Shown here piece by piece: positions 8,231 to 17,005 of a stretch of DNA of 55,506 bases (positions within the stretch are counted from its first letter, which is position 1; every line of letters starts with the position of its first letter). The stretch is taken from NCBI RefSeq assembly GCF_015557435.1, contig NZ_JADNOH010000051.1, positions 1 to 55,506 of the forward strand. Reading direction: 5' to 3'. The DNA comes from Collinsella aerofaciens (GTDB lineage Bacteria > Actinomycetota > Coriobacteriia > Coriobacteriales > Coriobacteriaceae). Below the pieces are notes generated by a model. That model worked only from the letters and a program-made list of their open reading frames with translations. It was not told the origin of the DNA and searched no databases. The position numbers and the translations under genes were made by a program.

Positions 8231-8794
8231 CTAGACGCGGGAGACGAACTTGCCGTCGCGGGTGTCAACCTTGATGACCTCACCCTCGTTGAGATACATG
8301 GGGACCTGGATGACAGCGCCGGTGTCGATGGTGGCCGGCTTGGTGGAACCCTGGACGGTGTCGCCCTTAAAGCCCGGGTCGGTCTGGACGATAGTGGTCT
8401 CGATGAACATCGGCGGGGTCACGCCCATGAGCTCATCGTCGGCGAAGAGCAGCTGGCAGATGTCGTTCTCGCGCAGCCACTTGGAGTTATCGCCCACCAT
8501 GTCCTCGGGAACGGGAACCTGCTCGTAGGACTCATTGTCCATGAAGATGTAATCGGTGCCGTCGTTGTAGAGGTACTGGAACTCACGGGTGGTGAGCATG
8601 ACGCTCTCGAACTTAGTGCCGGCGTTGCAGGTGTTCTCGACGACGCGGCCGCTCTTGATGTCGCGGGTCTTGTAGCGCACGAACGCGCCGCCCTTGCCCG
8701 GCTTGACATGCTGGAACTCGACGATGGTGTAGACCTTGTCCTTAATGCGGAGACCGAGGCCGTTCTTGAAGTCGGCGGTAGAAATGGTAGGCAT
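8231..8794 (-). CDS. efp: Translation elongation factor P
   Basis: EF-P rescues ribosomes stalled at polyproline. The 187-residue protein has the KOW-like domain I with the modification loop KPGKGGAF (Lys34 at the tip), then two OB domains ending in the VDTRDGKFVSRV terminus. The ATG at 8794 follows GAAAGG; an upstream in-frame extension has no ribosome site. No lysine-modifying genes (epmA/epmB) are next to it. It starts a run with asp23, nusB, xseB, tlyA, nadK and recN, behind its own promoter at about 8852. Confidence 0.96.
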   Translation of the reverse strand: MPTISTADFKNGLGLRIKDKVYTIVEFQHVKPGKGGAFVRYKTRDIKSGRVVENTCNAGTKFESVMLTTREFQYLYNDGTDYIFMDNESYEQVPVPEDMVGDNSKWLRENDICQLLFADDELMGVTPPMFIETTIVQTDPGFKGDTVQGSTKPATIDTGAVIQVPMYLNEGEVIKVDTRDGKFVSRV

Positions 8795-8851
8795 AGCGAC
8801 CTTTCTTGTTATGGGCAGAACGCACAAGCGTCCAAATTACATACGACCGAA

Positions 8852-8857
8852 ATTATA
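8852..8857 (-). promoter_or_regulatory. Promoter -10 box of efp operon
   Basis: A perfect TATAAT on the minus strand lies 58 bases before the efp ATG and just downstream of the pepQ terminator. The -35 region is weak (GCTGCA at 17 bases), so the -10 carries most of the signal. Confidence 0.6.
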
Positions 8858-8887
8858 CACTTGCAGACGGCGCCTGCAGCGAGCGCA

Positions 8888-8931
8888 TAAAAAGAGAACG
8901 CGGGACGCCCGAAACATTCCGGACGCCCCGC
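8888..8931 (-). terminator. Terminator after pepQ
   Basis: A 12-base stem with two mismatches (8900-8911 with 8920-8931, GCGGGACG-type arms) is followed on the minus strand by T-rich sequence (complement of AAAAAGAGA). It separates pepQ from the efp operon. Confidence 0.7.
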
Positions 8932-8954
8932 CCCAAACTATCTACCAAAGTAGA

Positions 8955-10085
8955 TTAGCAATCGATGACGTGGAGGTCATGCGGGGTCTTGGTGAAGGGC
9001 TCGTAACCGTTCTCGGTGACGACGCCGTAGTCTTCCAAGCGCACGCCGCCCACGCCCGGCAGGTAGACGCCGGGCTCCATGGTGACAACTGAGCCGACCT
9101 CGATGATGTTCTTGCTGCGGTTGAAGTTGGGCAGCTCGTGGATGTCGATACCGACGCCGTGGCCCAGGCCATGGTTGTAGTAATCGCCATAGCCGGCATC
9201 GCCGATGATCTTCTTGGAAAGCTTGTAGATGTCGTTGCCCTCGACGCCCGGATGGATGGCGGCAACGCACTCCTCGTGCGTGCGGCGCACGAGCGCATAC
9301 AGGTCGAGCTGCTCGGGCGTAGGCTCGCCCATCACGACGGTACGCGTCATATCGGAACGATAGTCGCAGTAACCCGCGCCGTAATCCATGAGGACAAAAT
9401 CGCCCTTCTCGATCACACGGTCGCTCGGCACGGCGTGCGGGTTGGCGGTATTGGGGCCGCTCGCCACGATGGAGCCGAAGGCCAGACTGTCGGCGCCGTT
9501 GGCGAACATAAAGTTCTCGAGCTCGTTGCGGACCTGCTTCTCGGTCATACCGGGCTTAATAAAGCCGAGCATGTGCTGGAAGGCGGCGTCGGTGATCGAC
9601 TGCGCATGGCGCATGAGCTCGATCTCCTCGGCATCCTTGATGGCACGCATCTTGCGGATGTCATCATGCATCAGCGGAAGCATACAGGCGACGGAGCGAT
9701 CCTCCAGGCCACGCTGGATGCCCTGATAGAAGTTGATCTGCATGTCGTCTTCGACGGCGCAGACGCGGCACTTGTTGGCCGCGATCTTGCCGGCGACCCA
9801 CCCGGGGATGGTGCCCTCGTCCATGTCGTAAACCCAGGGGCTGCCGGCGGGCTTGTTCTCCTCAAAGCTGTTGAGATAGCGCGAGTCGGTATGGAACAGG
9901 CACTGGTCGGCCGTAATAAACGCAGCGTGCGGGAACTCGAAGGTATAGTCGAAGACGCCCTTCACGCCCGTAAGCCAACGAAGGTTGGCCTCGTCGCGTA
10001 CCACGATAGCGTCGTAGCCGCGCTCGACCATCAGGGCGCGGACACGCTCGATACGACCGACAGGACCGGCAGCAAACTCAGACAT
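8955..10085 (-). CDS. pepQ: Xaa-Pro aminopeptidase/dipeptidase, M24 family
   Basis: A 376-residue cytosolic metallopeptidase that cleaves peptides next to proline. The N-terminal creatinase-like domain covers about 1-130 and the pita-bread catalytic domain the rest. The five metal ligands are recognisable: Asp in DYGAGYCDYRSD, the next Asp in that motif, His in HGLGHGVGIDIHE, Glu in MEPGVY and Glu in RLEDYG. It lies directly upstream of efp, a very common pairing in Gram-positives. The ATG at 10085 has GAAAGGA upstream. The symbol could equally be pepP; substrate length specificity cannot be read from sequence. Confidence 0.92.
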   Translation of the reverse strand: MSEFAAGPVGRIERVRALMVERGYDAIVVRDEANLRWLTGVKGVFDYTFEFPHAAFITADQCLFHTDSRYLNSFEENKPAGSPWVYDMDEGTIPGWVAGKIAANKCRVCAVEDDMQINFYQGIQRGLEDRSVACMLPLMHDDIRKMRAIKDAEEIELMRHAQSITDAAFQHMLGFIKPGMTEKQVRNELENFMFANGADSLAFGSIVASGPNTANPHAVPSDRVIEKGDFVLMDYGAGYCDYRSDMTRTVVMGEPTPEQLDLYALVRRTHEECVAAIHPGVEGNDIYKLSKKIIGDAGYGDYYNHGLGHGVGIDIHELPNFNRSKNIIEVGSVVTMEPGVYLPGVGGVRLEDYGVVTENGYEPFTKTPHDLHVIDC

Positions 10086-10185
10086 GCAGATTCCTTTCTT
10101 GTTGTCTCAATAAAGACGGGACGGGCCTCAACCGGGCCACGGAATCACGCGCGATCCGTAACCGATTGGAAACCCGCCCCTCAAC

Positions 10186-10211
10186 ATGATACGAAAGACG
10201 ATGGATGTCAA
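10186..10211 (-). promoter_or_regulatory. Possible pepQ promoter
   Basis: On the minus strand a perfect TTGACA (10211-10206) precedes TATCAT (10191-10186). The 14-base spacing is shorter than ideal. The position, between the aroB-like gene and pepQ, fits a promoter. Confidence 0.35.
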
Positions 10212-10217
10212 TAAATC

Positions 10218-11327
10218 TTAGAGAAGTTCTTTGCGAGAAGCCAAGTAGGCCTGGGCGTGACGCTCAAGGACCTCGTCCTCGACGTTCGTCAGACGGATGG
10301 CGCCAAGCGCCGCGGGCAGCGGCAACATGCTACGGTTCGAGCGCGCAAACTGCTGTTTGCGGAACTCCGCAATAAAGGCGGCGGGCTCAAGGTCGAAGGC
10401 GAGCTCCTCGATACCAAAGTCCTCCAGGCAATCATCGACCTCAAAGACGTAATCGATATCGAAGTCGCAGGCATCGTGGGCGACACGCGCCTCAAATCGC
10501 ATGCCCTCGGAAAGGAGCTGATAGGCGGGAACGTCCGCAGTGGCTTCGCCCAGGCAGGCACGCAGGGTGCGCTCCCCTGTCTTGCCAAAATCGAGTGCAT
10601 GGCGCGCACTCGGATTCGTGGCCATGAGCACGTCCTTGCGCGCGGTCTGCGACCACTGCACGGCATTGACGAGCGCGACCTCCTCGCCCGCGAGGATCTC
10701 GGGGACAGTCTCGGTAAACTGATTCCAACGCGACTTGCTGCTCGAAAGCATGGTGCCCACGAGTACGGCATAGCCGCGCTTGAGGTCCTCGGGGTCGGCC
10801 TCGCGAGCGAGGTCGAGATCACATACGACCAAGCCCGGCTCGGGACGGAACGCAATGGCGGGAAGCGCATTCGCGGCGGAAGCCACGAGCGGCTCCATAG
10901 TCGTCGCGACCGTGAGCATGGCATCGAATGTCGTCGGCAGCAAGGCGCACTCGGTGCGACCGCACCACTGGTTGGCACACCAGCAAACGACCGAGCAGGT
11001 CGCCGCGTCACCGACCGCGACAATAAGATCATCGCTGGTAATGCCGTTAGCCGACAGGGCACCAAAGACGGCATCGGCTTCGGCAAGCGTAGCACCGGCA
11101 GGCGAAACCTCGAGGATGAGCTGCGACACAGCAAACCCGGCATCGACCAGTGCATGCTCAACGACTTCGTCAAAACGCTCGGATGCGAGATCGCTCCAAA
11201 CCACCATCGCGCGCTTAGGCTTGCCCACGGCCGAGGCAAACATGCGCGACAGCTCCTCGAACGCGCCCAATCCGACGCGGACATCGACGCTGCGGTTTTG
11301 GAAATTGATAAGTTGACGGCGAATCAT
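10218..11327 (-). CDS. 3-dehydroquinate synthase-like protein, degenerate active site
   Basis: This 369-residue protein follows aroK with ATGA overlap, exactly where aroB (3-dehydroquinate synthase, second step of the shikimate pathway) is expected, and keeps the overall length and Rossmann-like start (AMVVWSDLASERF, then LIVAVGD). However, the family hallmarks are missing: the glycine-rich GGGVVGDLAGF loop reads AVGDAATCSVVCW (104-116), the Zn-binding Glu motif (AEVIK) reads DLKRGYAVLVG (181-191), the GHTFGHA helix reads DFGKTGERTL, and the final HG..V..GM His motif reads LLSEGMRFE. It is therefore probably not an active metal-dependent synthase; it may be a diverged paralogue or have a different role. 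The ATG at 11327 is preferred to an earlier one at 11360 because of the overlap. Confidence 0.7.
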   Translation of the reverse strand: MIRRQLINFQNRSVDVRVGLGAFEELSRMFASAVGKPKRAMVVWSDLASERFDEVVEHALVDAGFAVSQLILEVSPAGATLAEADAVFGALSANGITSDDLIVAVGDAATCSVVCWCANQWCGRTECALLPTTFDAMLTVATTMEPLVASAANALPAIAFRPEPGLVVCDLDLAREADPEDLKRGYAVLVGTMLSSSKSRWNQFTETVPEILAGEEVALVNAVQWSQTARKDVLMATNPSARHALDFGKTGERTLRACLGEATADVPAYQLLSEGMRFEARVAHDACDFDIDYVFEVDDCLEDFGIEELAFDLEPAAFIAEFRKQQFARSNRSMLPLPAALGAIRLTNVEDEVLERHAQAYLASRKELL

Positions 11328-11857
11328 AGCAGTCCACGCTCCAAAAGCATCTCGGCACAAACGTAGGAAACGTCCTCGAAGGACTTATTGCGAATATCAA
11401 GGGTAATGTCAGCGGCCTGACGATACAGCGGACGACGGTGCTCAAACAGGCGCGCCGCATGCTCGGGCGAACGGAAATCGGGCCGGGTATCGGAGCGGCG
11501 AATCTGGCGCATCGAATCCTCAAAGTCGCCTTCGAGGTACACGCACGTACCCATCTCGTGCATCAGCTCAATATTCACCGGCGTCTCGACGATGCCGCCC
11601 CCGCACGAAACCAGCAGGCTGCGCTCACTTTGGAGCGAACGAAGCGCTGAGGTTTCGAGCTCACGAAAGCGATCCTCGCCCTCGATCTCAAAAATCTCGG
11701 TCACCGACTTGCCACACCGGCGCACAACCAAGCGGTCGGTATCGATGAATCGGCGCTTGAACATAGTGCCGACGTTGCGCGCGAGCGTCGACTTGCCCGC
11801 GCCCAAAAAGCCGATAAAGAAGATGTGGTCGCAGCCGTGTTTGGTGTGCTGGGACAT
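11324..11857 (-). CDS. aroK: Shikimate kinase
   Basis: A 177-residue P-loop kinase that phosphorylates shikimate in aromatic amino-acid synthesis. Walker A is GFLGAGKST at 16-24, followed by the substrate-binding FIDTD and FRELE motifs and the CGGGIV glycine loop; the lid region around RSDTRPDFRS is present. It is eight bases downstream of the yqeG-like gene and overlaps the aroB-like gene by four bases. No other aro genes are in the window. Confidence 0.92.
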   Translation of the reverse strand: MSQHTKHGCDHIFFIGFLGAGKSTLARNVGTMFKRRFIDTDRLVVRRCGKSVTEIFEIEGEDRFRELETSALRSLQSERSLLVSCGGGIVETPVNIELMHEMGTCVYLEGDFEDSMRQIRRSDTRPDFRSPEHAARLFEHRRPLYRQAADITLDIRNKSFEDVSYVCAEMLLERGLL

Positions 11858-11865
11858 GGCGAGAC

Positions 11866-12363
11866 CTATTCCTCGCAGGGAAGGTCGCGCAGGGCCCGGC
11901 GCTCAAAGATACGGAAGATCTGTGTATACCACAGGTCCTGCGTGGCCTGCGGCTTAACCAGGATGGTGTCGACACCGGCAAAATTGCCGCTCCACACGTC
12001 CGTGTAGAGCTGGTCGCCGATCAGCACGGCCTCATCGGCCGTCGCGCCCAGGCGCTTAAGACCGGCCTTGAGAGCAAACGGCGCCGGCTTCATGGCGTGG
12101 CTGATGGCCTCGAGCCCCAGCTCGCGCGCAGACGCCAAGACCTGGTCGCGATGCCAGTTATTGGACACCATGCACAGCTTAAAGCCCTTGGCATGGGCGG
12201 CTTTGAGCCAAGCGGAAACCGCGGCGGGAACCTGCTCGGTATCGCGCGGAACCAGGGTGTTATCACGGTCGAGCAAAATGGCGCGCTTGCCGTCGGCCCA
12301 CAGGGTATCGAGGTCGATGCGGTCAACCGAGGCAACGTATCGTTTGGGGCTAAAAATCCTCAT
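11866..12363 (-). CDS. YqeG-family HAD phosphatase
   Basis: A 165-residue HAD-IIIA hydrolase. Motif I is LLDRDNTLVPRD, motif II is MVSNN, and motif III/IV is IGDQLYTDVWSGN, so the catalytic aspartates are intact. The relative in Bacillus, YqeG, is next to genes for ribosome biogenesis and shikimate dehydrogenase; its substrate is not established, though some actinobacterial and plant relatives dephosphorylate phosphatidylglycerolphosphate. The ATG at 12363 is used because the longer frame starts with TTG inside the mltG stop region. Confidence 0.85.
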   Translation of the reverse strand: MRIFSPKRYVASVDRIDLDTLWADGKRAILLDRDNTLVPRDTEQVPAAVSAWLKAAHAKGFKLCMVSNNWHRDQVLASARELGLEAISHAMKPAPFALKAGLKRLGATADEAVLIGDQLYTDVWSGNFAGVDTILVKPQATQDLWYTQIFRIFERRALRDLPCEE

Positions 12364-12365
12364 GA

Positions 12366-13757
12366 TCAATTCCAAGACTGTTGGTGCTCTTCGTAGGTCT
12401 GCGAGAAATACTCCTCGTCCTGCGTAATGTAGAAATACAGGTCATCGGAGTCGGTCGGCTCAAGGGTAGCCTTGAGCGCCTCGAGCGACGGAGAGCAGAT
12501 GGGCGTGGGCGGCAGGCCCTCGTGCTTGTAGGTGTTGTAGGGGCTATCGCTTTGCAGGTCGTCGGCGGTAACCTCACCGCCAGTGACATACATCATGGTC
12601 GCATCGCTGTTGAGATAACGCAGGCCATCGAGCTTGCCGGCCAAGCGGTTGTAGAACACCGATGCCACATGCGCACGCTGGTCGGCGTTGAGACCCTCGC
12701 GCTCGACGATGGAGGCAAGGTTGACGATGTCGTAGTCCGACATCTCCACACCGTAGCGTTCCTTGATCTTGGCCTCGCAACCGGCAAAATCGAGCGACTT
12801 GTACTCGGCCTTAAACTGATCGAGCATGGCGCGGATCACATCATCTGCCGTGGGCGAATCGCCCAACGAATACGTCTTAGGGAACAGGAAGCCCTCAAGC
12901 GAATCGTTCGCAGCATCCTTCAGGAAGCCATAGTCATTTACGTAGTAGGATGCCTTGGCCTGGTTAAGGAAGTCTTCCTTAGAAATGCTGTCATAAGCCT
13001 GTGCCACACGATCGGCTACCTGGTCAACGGTCAAGCCCTCTGGGATCGTAAGCGTATTGGATCCGGCGTTGGGGCCTTCCATCAGCTGCTGGACGACCTT
13101 CGTCGCATCCATAAGCGTGGTAAACGAGTAGGTGCCAGGCTTGAGTGACATATCGGCGTTGAGCTTTTTGACCGCCGCGTAATAATCCTTGGGATTCTCG
13201 ACGATATGATTCTCCGAGAGAATCGAGGCGATCGTATCACCCGAAGCACCGTCGGGAATCGTAATGGTGACCTGCTGACCAGCCGTGACGTTCGCATCCC
13301 CACCAGTAAAGAAGCCTTTGACGGCAGGTACGACAAAGAAGACGATCGCAACAAGGGCGAGCACCGCCACCACGACGCCGATAACCATGGGCACCGGAGA
13401 GCTCTTCTTTTGATCACCACGGCGAGCGTGCGTGTTGTAGCTCGAACGTGTCGCGGGAGCCACACCGTGCGAGCCATGGGCGCGATGCGCATGAGATTGC
13501 GATTGAGGGACCTGCGCTCGTTGCGTAGGAGCCTGCTGCTTAAAGCGAGTGCCGCCAGTGGGCTGCGTCGTACGAGCAGTTGGCTGCTGAGTCGTTCGCT
13601 GGGCGGGGCGGGCTGCGTGCGAGGAGGGCTGTGCCGGACGCGCAACAGGCTGAGCCGCACGTTGCGTCGGCTGCGCCGGGCGCTGGCCTGCCTGGACAGA
13701 GCGCGGTGCGGGCTGTCCCTGGCGATTCTGCTGGCGCGGATCGGAAGCGCTAGGCAT
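12366..13757 (-). CDS. mltG: Endolytic murein transglycosylase MltG
   Basis: MltG cuts nascent peptidoglycan at the outer face of the membrane and influences glycan strand length. The 463-residue protein has a cytoplasmic, disordered N-terminal tail of about 120 residues rich in Gln, Pro, Ala and Arg, one membrane helix (about 122-147), a LysM-like segment, and the YceG catalytic domain with the active-site Glu352 in NLASIVEREG. The C-terminal GLPPTPICSPSLEAL motif is also conserved. It overlaps ruvX by eight bases. The long N-tail is typical of Coriobacteria and some other Actinobacteria. Confidence 0.94.
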   Translation of the reverse strand: MPSASDPRQQNRQGQPAPRSVQAGQRPAQPTQRAAQPVARPAQPSSHAARPAQRTTQQPTARTTQPTGGTRFKQQAPTQRAQVPQSQSHAHRAHGSHGVAPATRSSYNTHARRGDQKKSSPVPMVIGVVVAVLALVAIVFFVVPAVKGFFTGGDANVTAGQQVTITIPDGASGDTIASILSENHIVENPKDYYAAVKKLNADMSLKPGTYSFTTLMDATKVVQQLMEGPNAGSNTLTIPEGLTVDQVADRVAQAYDSISKEDFLNQAKASYYVNDYGFLKDAANDSLEGFLFPKTYSLGDSPTADDVIRAMLDQFKAEYKSLDFAGCEAKIKERYGVEMSDYDIVNLASIVEREGLNADQRAHVASVFYNRLAGKLDGLRYLNSDATMMYVTGGEVTADDLQSDSPYNTYKHEGLPPTPICSPSLEALKATLEPTDSDDLYFYITQDEEYFSQTYEEHQQSWN

Positions 13758-14178
13758 GCTGAACCTCCTCGTTATTACGATCGAGCCACGTCTGCAAAAA
13801 CAGGCTGGCGGCGATCATATCAATCTTGCCCCTCATCTGCTTTTCGTTGAGTCCCTGCTCGCGCAGGATTCGCTTGGCCTCTAGCGAGGATAGGCGCTCA
13901 TCCTCAAACTCCAGCGGAAGATCGAGCTCGTCGGCAATCTTTTGCGCCACGGCGGCGACGCGCTCGGCCTGGGGACCGGGCTCACCGGCCATGGTCAGGG
14001 GACGTCCGCTTACCAGGATGTCGGGCTCATAGTCCTCAACCAGGTAACGGAACGTCTTTGCCATGCCAGTGACCTCGGCAGCTGGGAGCACCTTGACAGG
14101 CATCGCCATCTTGCCATCACGGCTCGAGACGGCGATGCCAATCCTGGTCTCCCCTATGTCCAGTGCGAGCGCGACCAC
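13750..14178 (-). CDS. ruvX: Holliday junction resolvase-like RuvX (YqgF)
   Basis: A 142-residue RNase H-fold protein of the YqgF/RuvX family, implicated in 16S rRNA 5' processing and, less firmly, Holliday-junction cleavage. Catalytic acidic residues are visible in LDIGETRIGIAV (Asp7), EDERLSSLEA and KIDMIAA. The start is GTG at 14178, 18 bases after the alaS stop; the end overlaps mltG. The alaS-ruvX-mltG arrangement is widespread. Confidence 0.93.
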   Translation of the reverse strand: MVALALDIGETRIGIAVSSRDGKMAMPVKVLPAAEVTGMAKTFRYLVEDYEPDILVSGRPLTMAGEPGPQAERVAAVAQKIADELDLPLEFEDERLSSLEAKRILREQGLNEKQMRGKIDMIAASLFLQTWLDRNNEEVQHA

Positions 14179-14195
14179 AGCGACTTCTTAGGTTC

Positions 14196-16853
14196 TTAGG
14201 CGCCGAGCGCGGTCTTGGCGGCCGCGAGGGCATCGGCGATACCGGCAGCGTTCTTGCCACCGGCCTGGGCCATGTTGGGACGACCGCCACCGCGACCGTC
14301 GACCAGGCCCGCGATCTGCTTGATCACGTTACCGGCGTGGAAACCGGCCTTGACGGCATCGTCGGAGCCGGCGGCGAGCAGGGCCGGGGTGCCCTTCTCG
14401 GTCACGCTGGCGACGACGCAGGCGACGGGACCGGCGACCTTCTGATGCACGGTATCCCAAACATTGCGCAGGTCAGCGGCCTCAAGGCCCTGAAGCTCGG
14501 CGACAACGAGCTTGTAACCGTTAACCTCAACGGCACCCTCGATGGCGCTGGAGATCGCATCGGAGGAACCACCGGTGAGCGCCTTCTTGAGCTTGTTGGA
14601 CGTCTCGCGCAGCTCGGCCTGCAGGTTCTCAACGCGGGCGGGAACCTCGTCGACGCGGCACTTGAGCGCAGCGGCGGCGGCGTCAACGAGCGCCAGGCGG
14701 TCGGCCATGTAGTCGAGCGCACCCTTGGAGGTCACGGCCTCGATACGACGGACGTTCGAGCCCGTGGAGGACTCGGAAATGATCTTGAACAGGCCGATCT
14801 CGGCAGTGTTTGCGGCATGCGTACCACCGCAGAGCTCGCGAGAGAACGGCTGATCCTCTGCGCCCACAGAGACGACGCGGACGACATCGCCGTACTTCTC
14901 GCCAAACAGGGCGACAGCGCCGGCGGCCTTGGCCTCATCGATGCCCATGACGCGGGTCACGACCGGCTTGGAAGCGAAGATCTGCTGGTTAACCAGGTCC
15001 TCGACAGCCTTGAGCTGCTCGGAGGACAGGGCCTCGAAGTGCGTGAAGTCAAAGCGCAGGTGCTCGGGCGTCACCAGCGAGCCGGCCTGGGAGACGTGCT
15101 CGCCCAGAACCTGCTTAAGGGCGGCGTCGAGCAGGTGCGTGGCGGTGTGGTTGCGGCGCAGGAAGCCACGGCGTTCGGCGTCGAGCGCGGCGGTCACGGT
15201 AGCACCGACGGTCAGCGTGCCCTCGGTAACGTGTGCGACGTGGGCATACAGGCCGTTGTGGTTCTTGGTGTCGGCAACGGTCAGCACGACGCCCTCGGCG
15301 GAAAGCTCGCCGGCGTCGCCCTGCTGGCCACCCATCTCGGCATAAAACGGGGTGCGGTCAAGCACGACCTCAACGTCCTCGCCGGCGGCAGCGGACTCGA
15401 CGGACTCGCCGTTGCGCACGATGGCGACAACCTTGGCGCCTTCGACAACGTCGTTGTCATAGCCGTCGAACTCGGTCGCGGCAACCTTGTCCGAAAGCTC
15501 GACCCACACGTCGTTGAAGCTACCCCAGGCATCGCCCTTGGCGTTGGCGCGGGCGCGGGCCTTCTGGTCCTCCATGCAGGCGGTAAAGCCTTCCATGTCG
15601 ACGTCGTGACCGGCGGTGCCGGCGATCTCAACGGTCAGGTCAATGGGGAAACCGAAGGTGTCGTGCAGCTTAAAGGCAACATCGCCCGGAAGAACGGCGC
15701 CCTCGGCGAGTGCCGCCAGGGCCTCGTCCAGGTAGACGCGGCCGTTGTCGAGCGTCGTGGAGAAACGCTCCTCCTCGGAGGCAACGATGCCCTTGACGAG
15801 CGCGACGTTCTTGAGCAGCTCGGGATAGGCCTCGCCCATCTGAGCGTTGACCTCGTCGATGAACTTGGTCAGGAAGGCGCCCTCGATACCCAGCAGACGA
15901 CCGTGGAACACGGCGCGGCGAAGCAGGCGGCGAAGGACGTACTCGCGACCCTCGTTACCAGGCAGGATGCCGTCAGAGATCATAAAGTCGACAGCACGGG
16001 AGTGGTCGGCAATGATGCGCAGGGAGCGGCTGGCGCCGGAGTAATCGTCGGCGTCATAGGTCTTGCCGCTGATCTCCTCGCCCAGCTTAATGAGGTGCTG
16101 CATCAGATCGCCGTCGTAGTTGGCGGTCTTGTGCTGCATGATGGCGGCCATGCGCTCCAGGCCCATGCCCGTATCGAGGTTGCGGTGCGGCAGCTCCGGC
16201 ATAGAGCCGTCCTCCTGGCGGTCGTACTGGGTAAACACGAGGTTCCAGAACTCCAGGAAGCGGTCGCAGTCGCAGCCGGGCTTGCAGTCGGGACTGCCGC
16301 AGCCGACCTCCTCGCCCATGTCAAAGTAGATCTCGGAGCACGGACCGCAGGGGCCGGTGGGGCCAGCGGCCCAGAAGTTGTCGTCCTCGCCCAGGCGGGA
16401 GATGTGATCCTCGGCAACGCCCAGGGAGCGCCACACGTCATGGGTCTCGTCGTCCTCGGTAAAGACGGTGAAGTACAGGCGATCGAGCGGCAGCTTGAAC
16501 TCCTTGGTGATGAGCTCAAAGGCCCAAGCGCAGGCCTGCTGCTTGGAGACGCCACCAAAGGAGAAGTCGCCGAGCATCTCAAAGAAGGACAGGTGACGGC
16601 CATCCTCGCCGATGCAATCGATGTCGTTGGTGCGGACGCACTTCTGGCAGGAGATTGCGCCGATCTCCTTCATGGTCTTCTTGCCCTGGTAATACTCCTT
16701 AAACTGGTTCATGCCGGCGTTGGCAAGCAGCAGCGAAGGGTCGTCGGGGACGAGGGACGAAGAAGGATAGAGCTTAAGACCGCGCTCCTCAAAGAAGTTG
16801 AGGAACTTGGAGCGGATCTCGGCCGTAGTCATTGACGGGTAGTCAGCACTCAT
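14196..16853 (-). CDS. alaS: Alanyl-tRNA synthetase
   Basis: A class II synthetase of 885 residues, a normal length. Visible blocks include the start MTTAEIRSKFLNFFEERG, motif 1/2 region with SLLLANAGMNQFK and FFEMLGDFSFG, the editing domain with NHTATHLLDAAL and the CGGTHAAN zinc motif, and the C-terminal GGRPNMAQAGG segment. The ATG at 16853 has GAGGAG upstream; the frame is open to 16943 but that would cover the promoter. It heads the alaS-ruvX-mltG run. Confidence 0.97.
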   Translation of the reverse strand: MSADYPSMTTAEIRSKFLNFFEERGLKLYPSSSLVPDDPSLLLANAGMNQFKEYYQGKKTMKEIGAISCQKCVRTNDIDCIGEDGRHLSFFEMLGDFSFGGVSKQQACAWAFELITKEFKLPLDRLYFTVFTEDDETHDVWRSLGVAEDHISRLGEDDNFWAAGPTGPCGPCSEIYFDMGEEVGCGSPDCKPGCDCDRFLEFWNLVFTQYDRQEDGSMPELPHRNLDTGMGLERMAAIMQHKTANYDGDLMQHLIKLGEEISGKTYDADDYSGASRSLRIIADHSRAVDFMISDGILPGNEGREYVLRRLLRRAVFHGRLLGIEGAFLTKFIDEVNAQMGEAYPELLKNVALVKGIVASEEERFSTTLDNGRVYLDEALAALAEGAVLPGDVAFKLHDTFGFPIDLTVEIAGTAGHDVDMEGFTACMEDQKARARANAKGDAWGSFNDVWVELSDKVAATEFDGYDNDVVEGAKVVAIVRNGESVESAAAGEDVEVVLDRTPFYAEMGGQQGDAGELSAEGVVLTVADTKNHNGLYAHVAHVTEGTLTVGATVTAALDAERRGFLRRNHTATHLLDAALKQVLGEHVSQAGSLVTPEHLRFDFTHFEALSSEQLKAVEDLVNQQIFASKPVVTRVMGIDEAKAAGAVALFGEKYGDVVRVVSVGAEDQPFSRELCGGTHAANTAEIGLFKIISESSTGSNVRRIEAVTSKGALDYMADRLALVDAAAAALKCRVDEVPARVENLQAELRETSNKLKKALTGGSSDAISSAIEGAVEVNGYKLVVAELQGLEAADLRNVWDTVHQKVAGPVACVVASVTEKGTPALLAAGSDDAVKAGFHAGNVIKQIAGLVDGRGGGRPNMAQAGGKNAAGIADALAAAKTALGA

Positions 16854-16899
16854 AGAGGGAATCTCCTCGGTTTCACATCGAAACAGTTCAAACGTAACG

Positions 16900-16927
16900 A
16901 TATTACCATCCCACCGCGCCTGTGCAA
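16900..16927 (-). promoter_or_regulatory. Promoter of alaS operon
   Basis: On the minus strand TTGCAC (16927-16922) and TAATAT (16905-16900) are separated by 16 bases, 47 bases before the alaS ATG and immediately after the upstream terminator. This is a plausible sigma-A-type promoter. Confidence 0.55.
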
Positions 16928-16955
16928 AAAAGAGGGCCGGCACAATGCCGGCCCT
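16926..16955 (-). terminator. Terminator of the sigB-AI-2E operon
   Basis: A perfect 10-bp stem AGGGCCGGCA (16933-16942) / TGCCGGCCCT (16946-16955) with a 3-base loop is followed on the minus strand by a T6 tract (complement of 16926-16931). It insulates alaS from the stress module. Confidence 0.9.
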
Positions 16956-17005
16956 TCAGCGAAATTGCATGTTAGCGCGTATGAATGTTAGCCCGAATTA
17001 CCCCG

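Noticed and set aside
14163-16835. 890-codon open frame on the plus strand opposite alaS
   Set aside because: It is a mirror of high-GC codon use in alaS: low-complexity Gly/Asp/Leu/Val composition, no ribosome site, no family motif.
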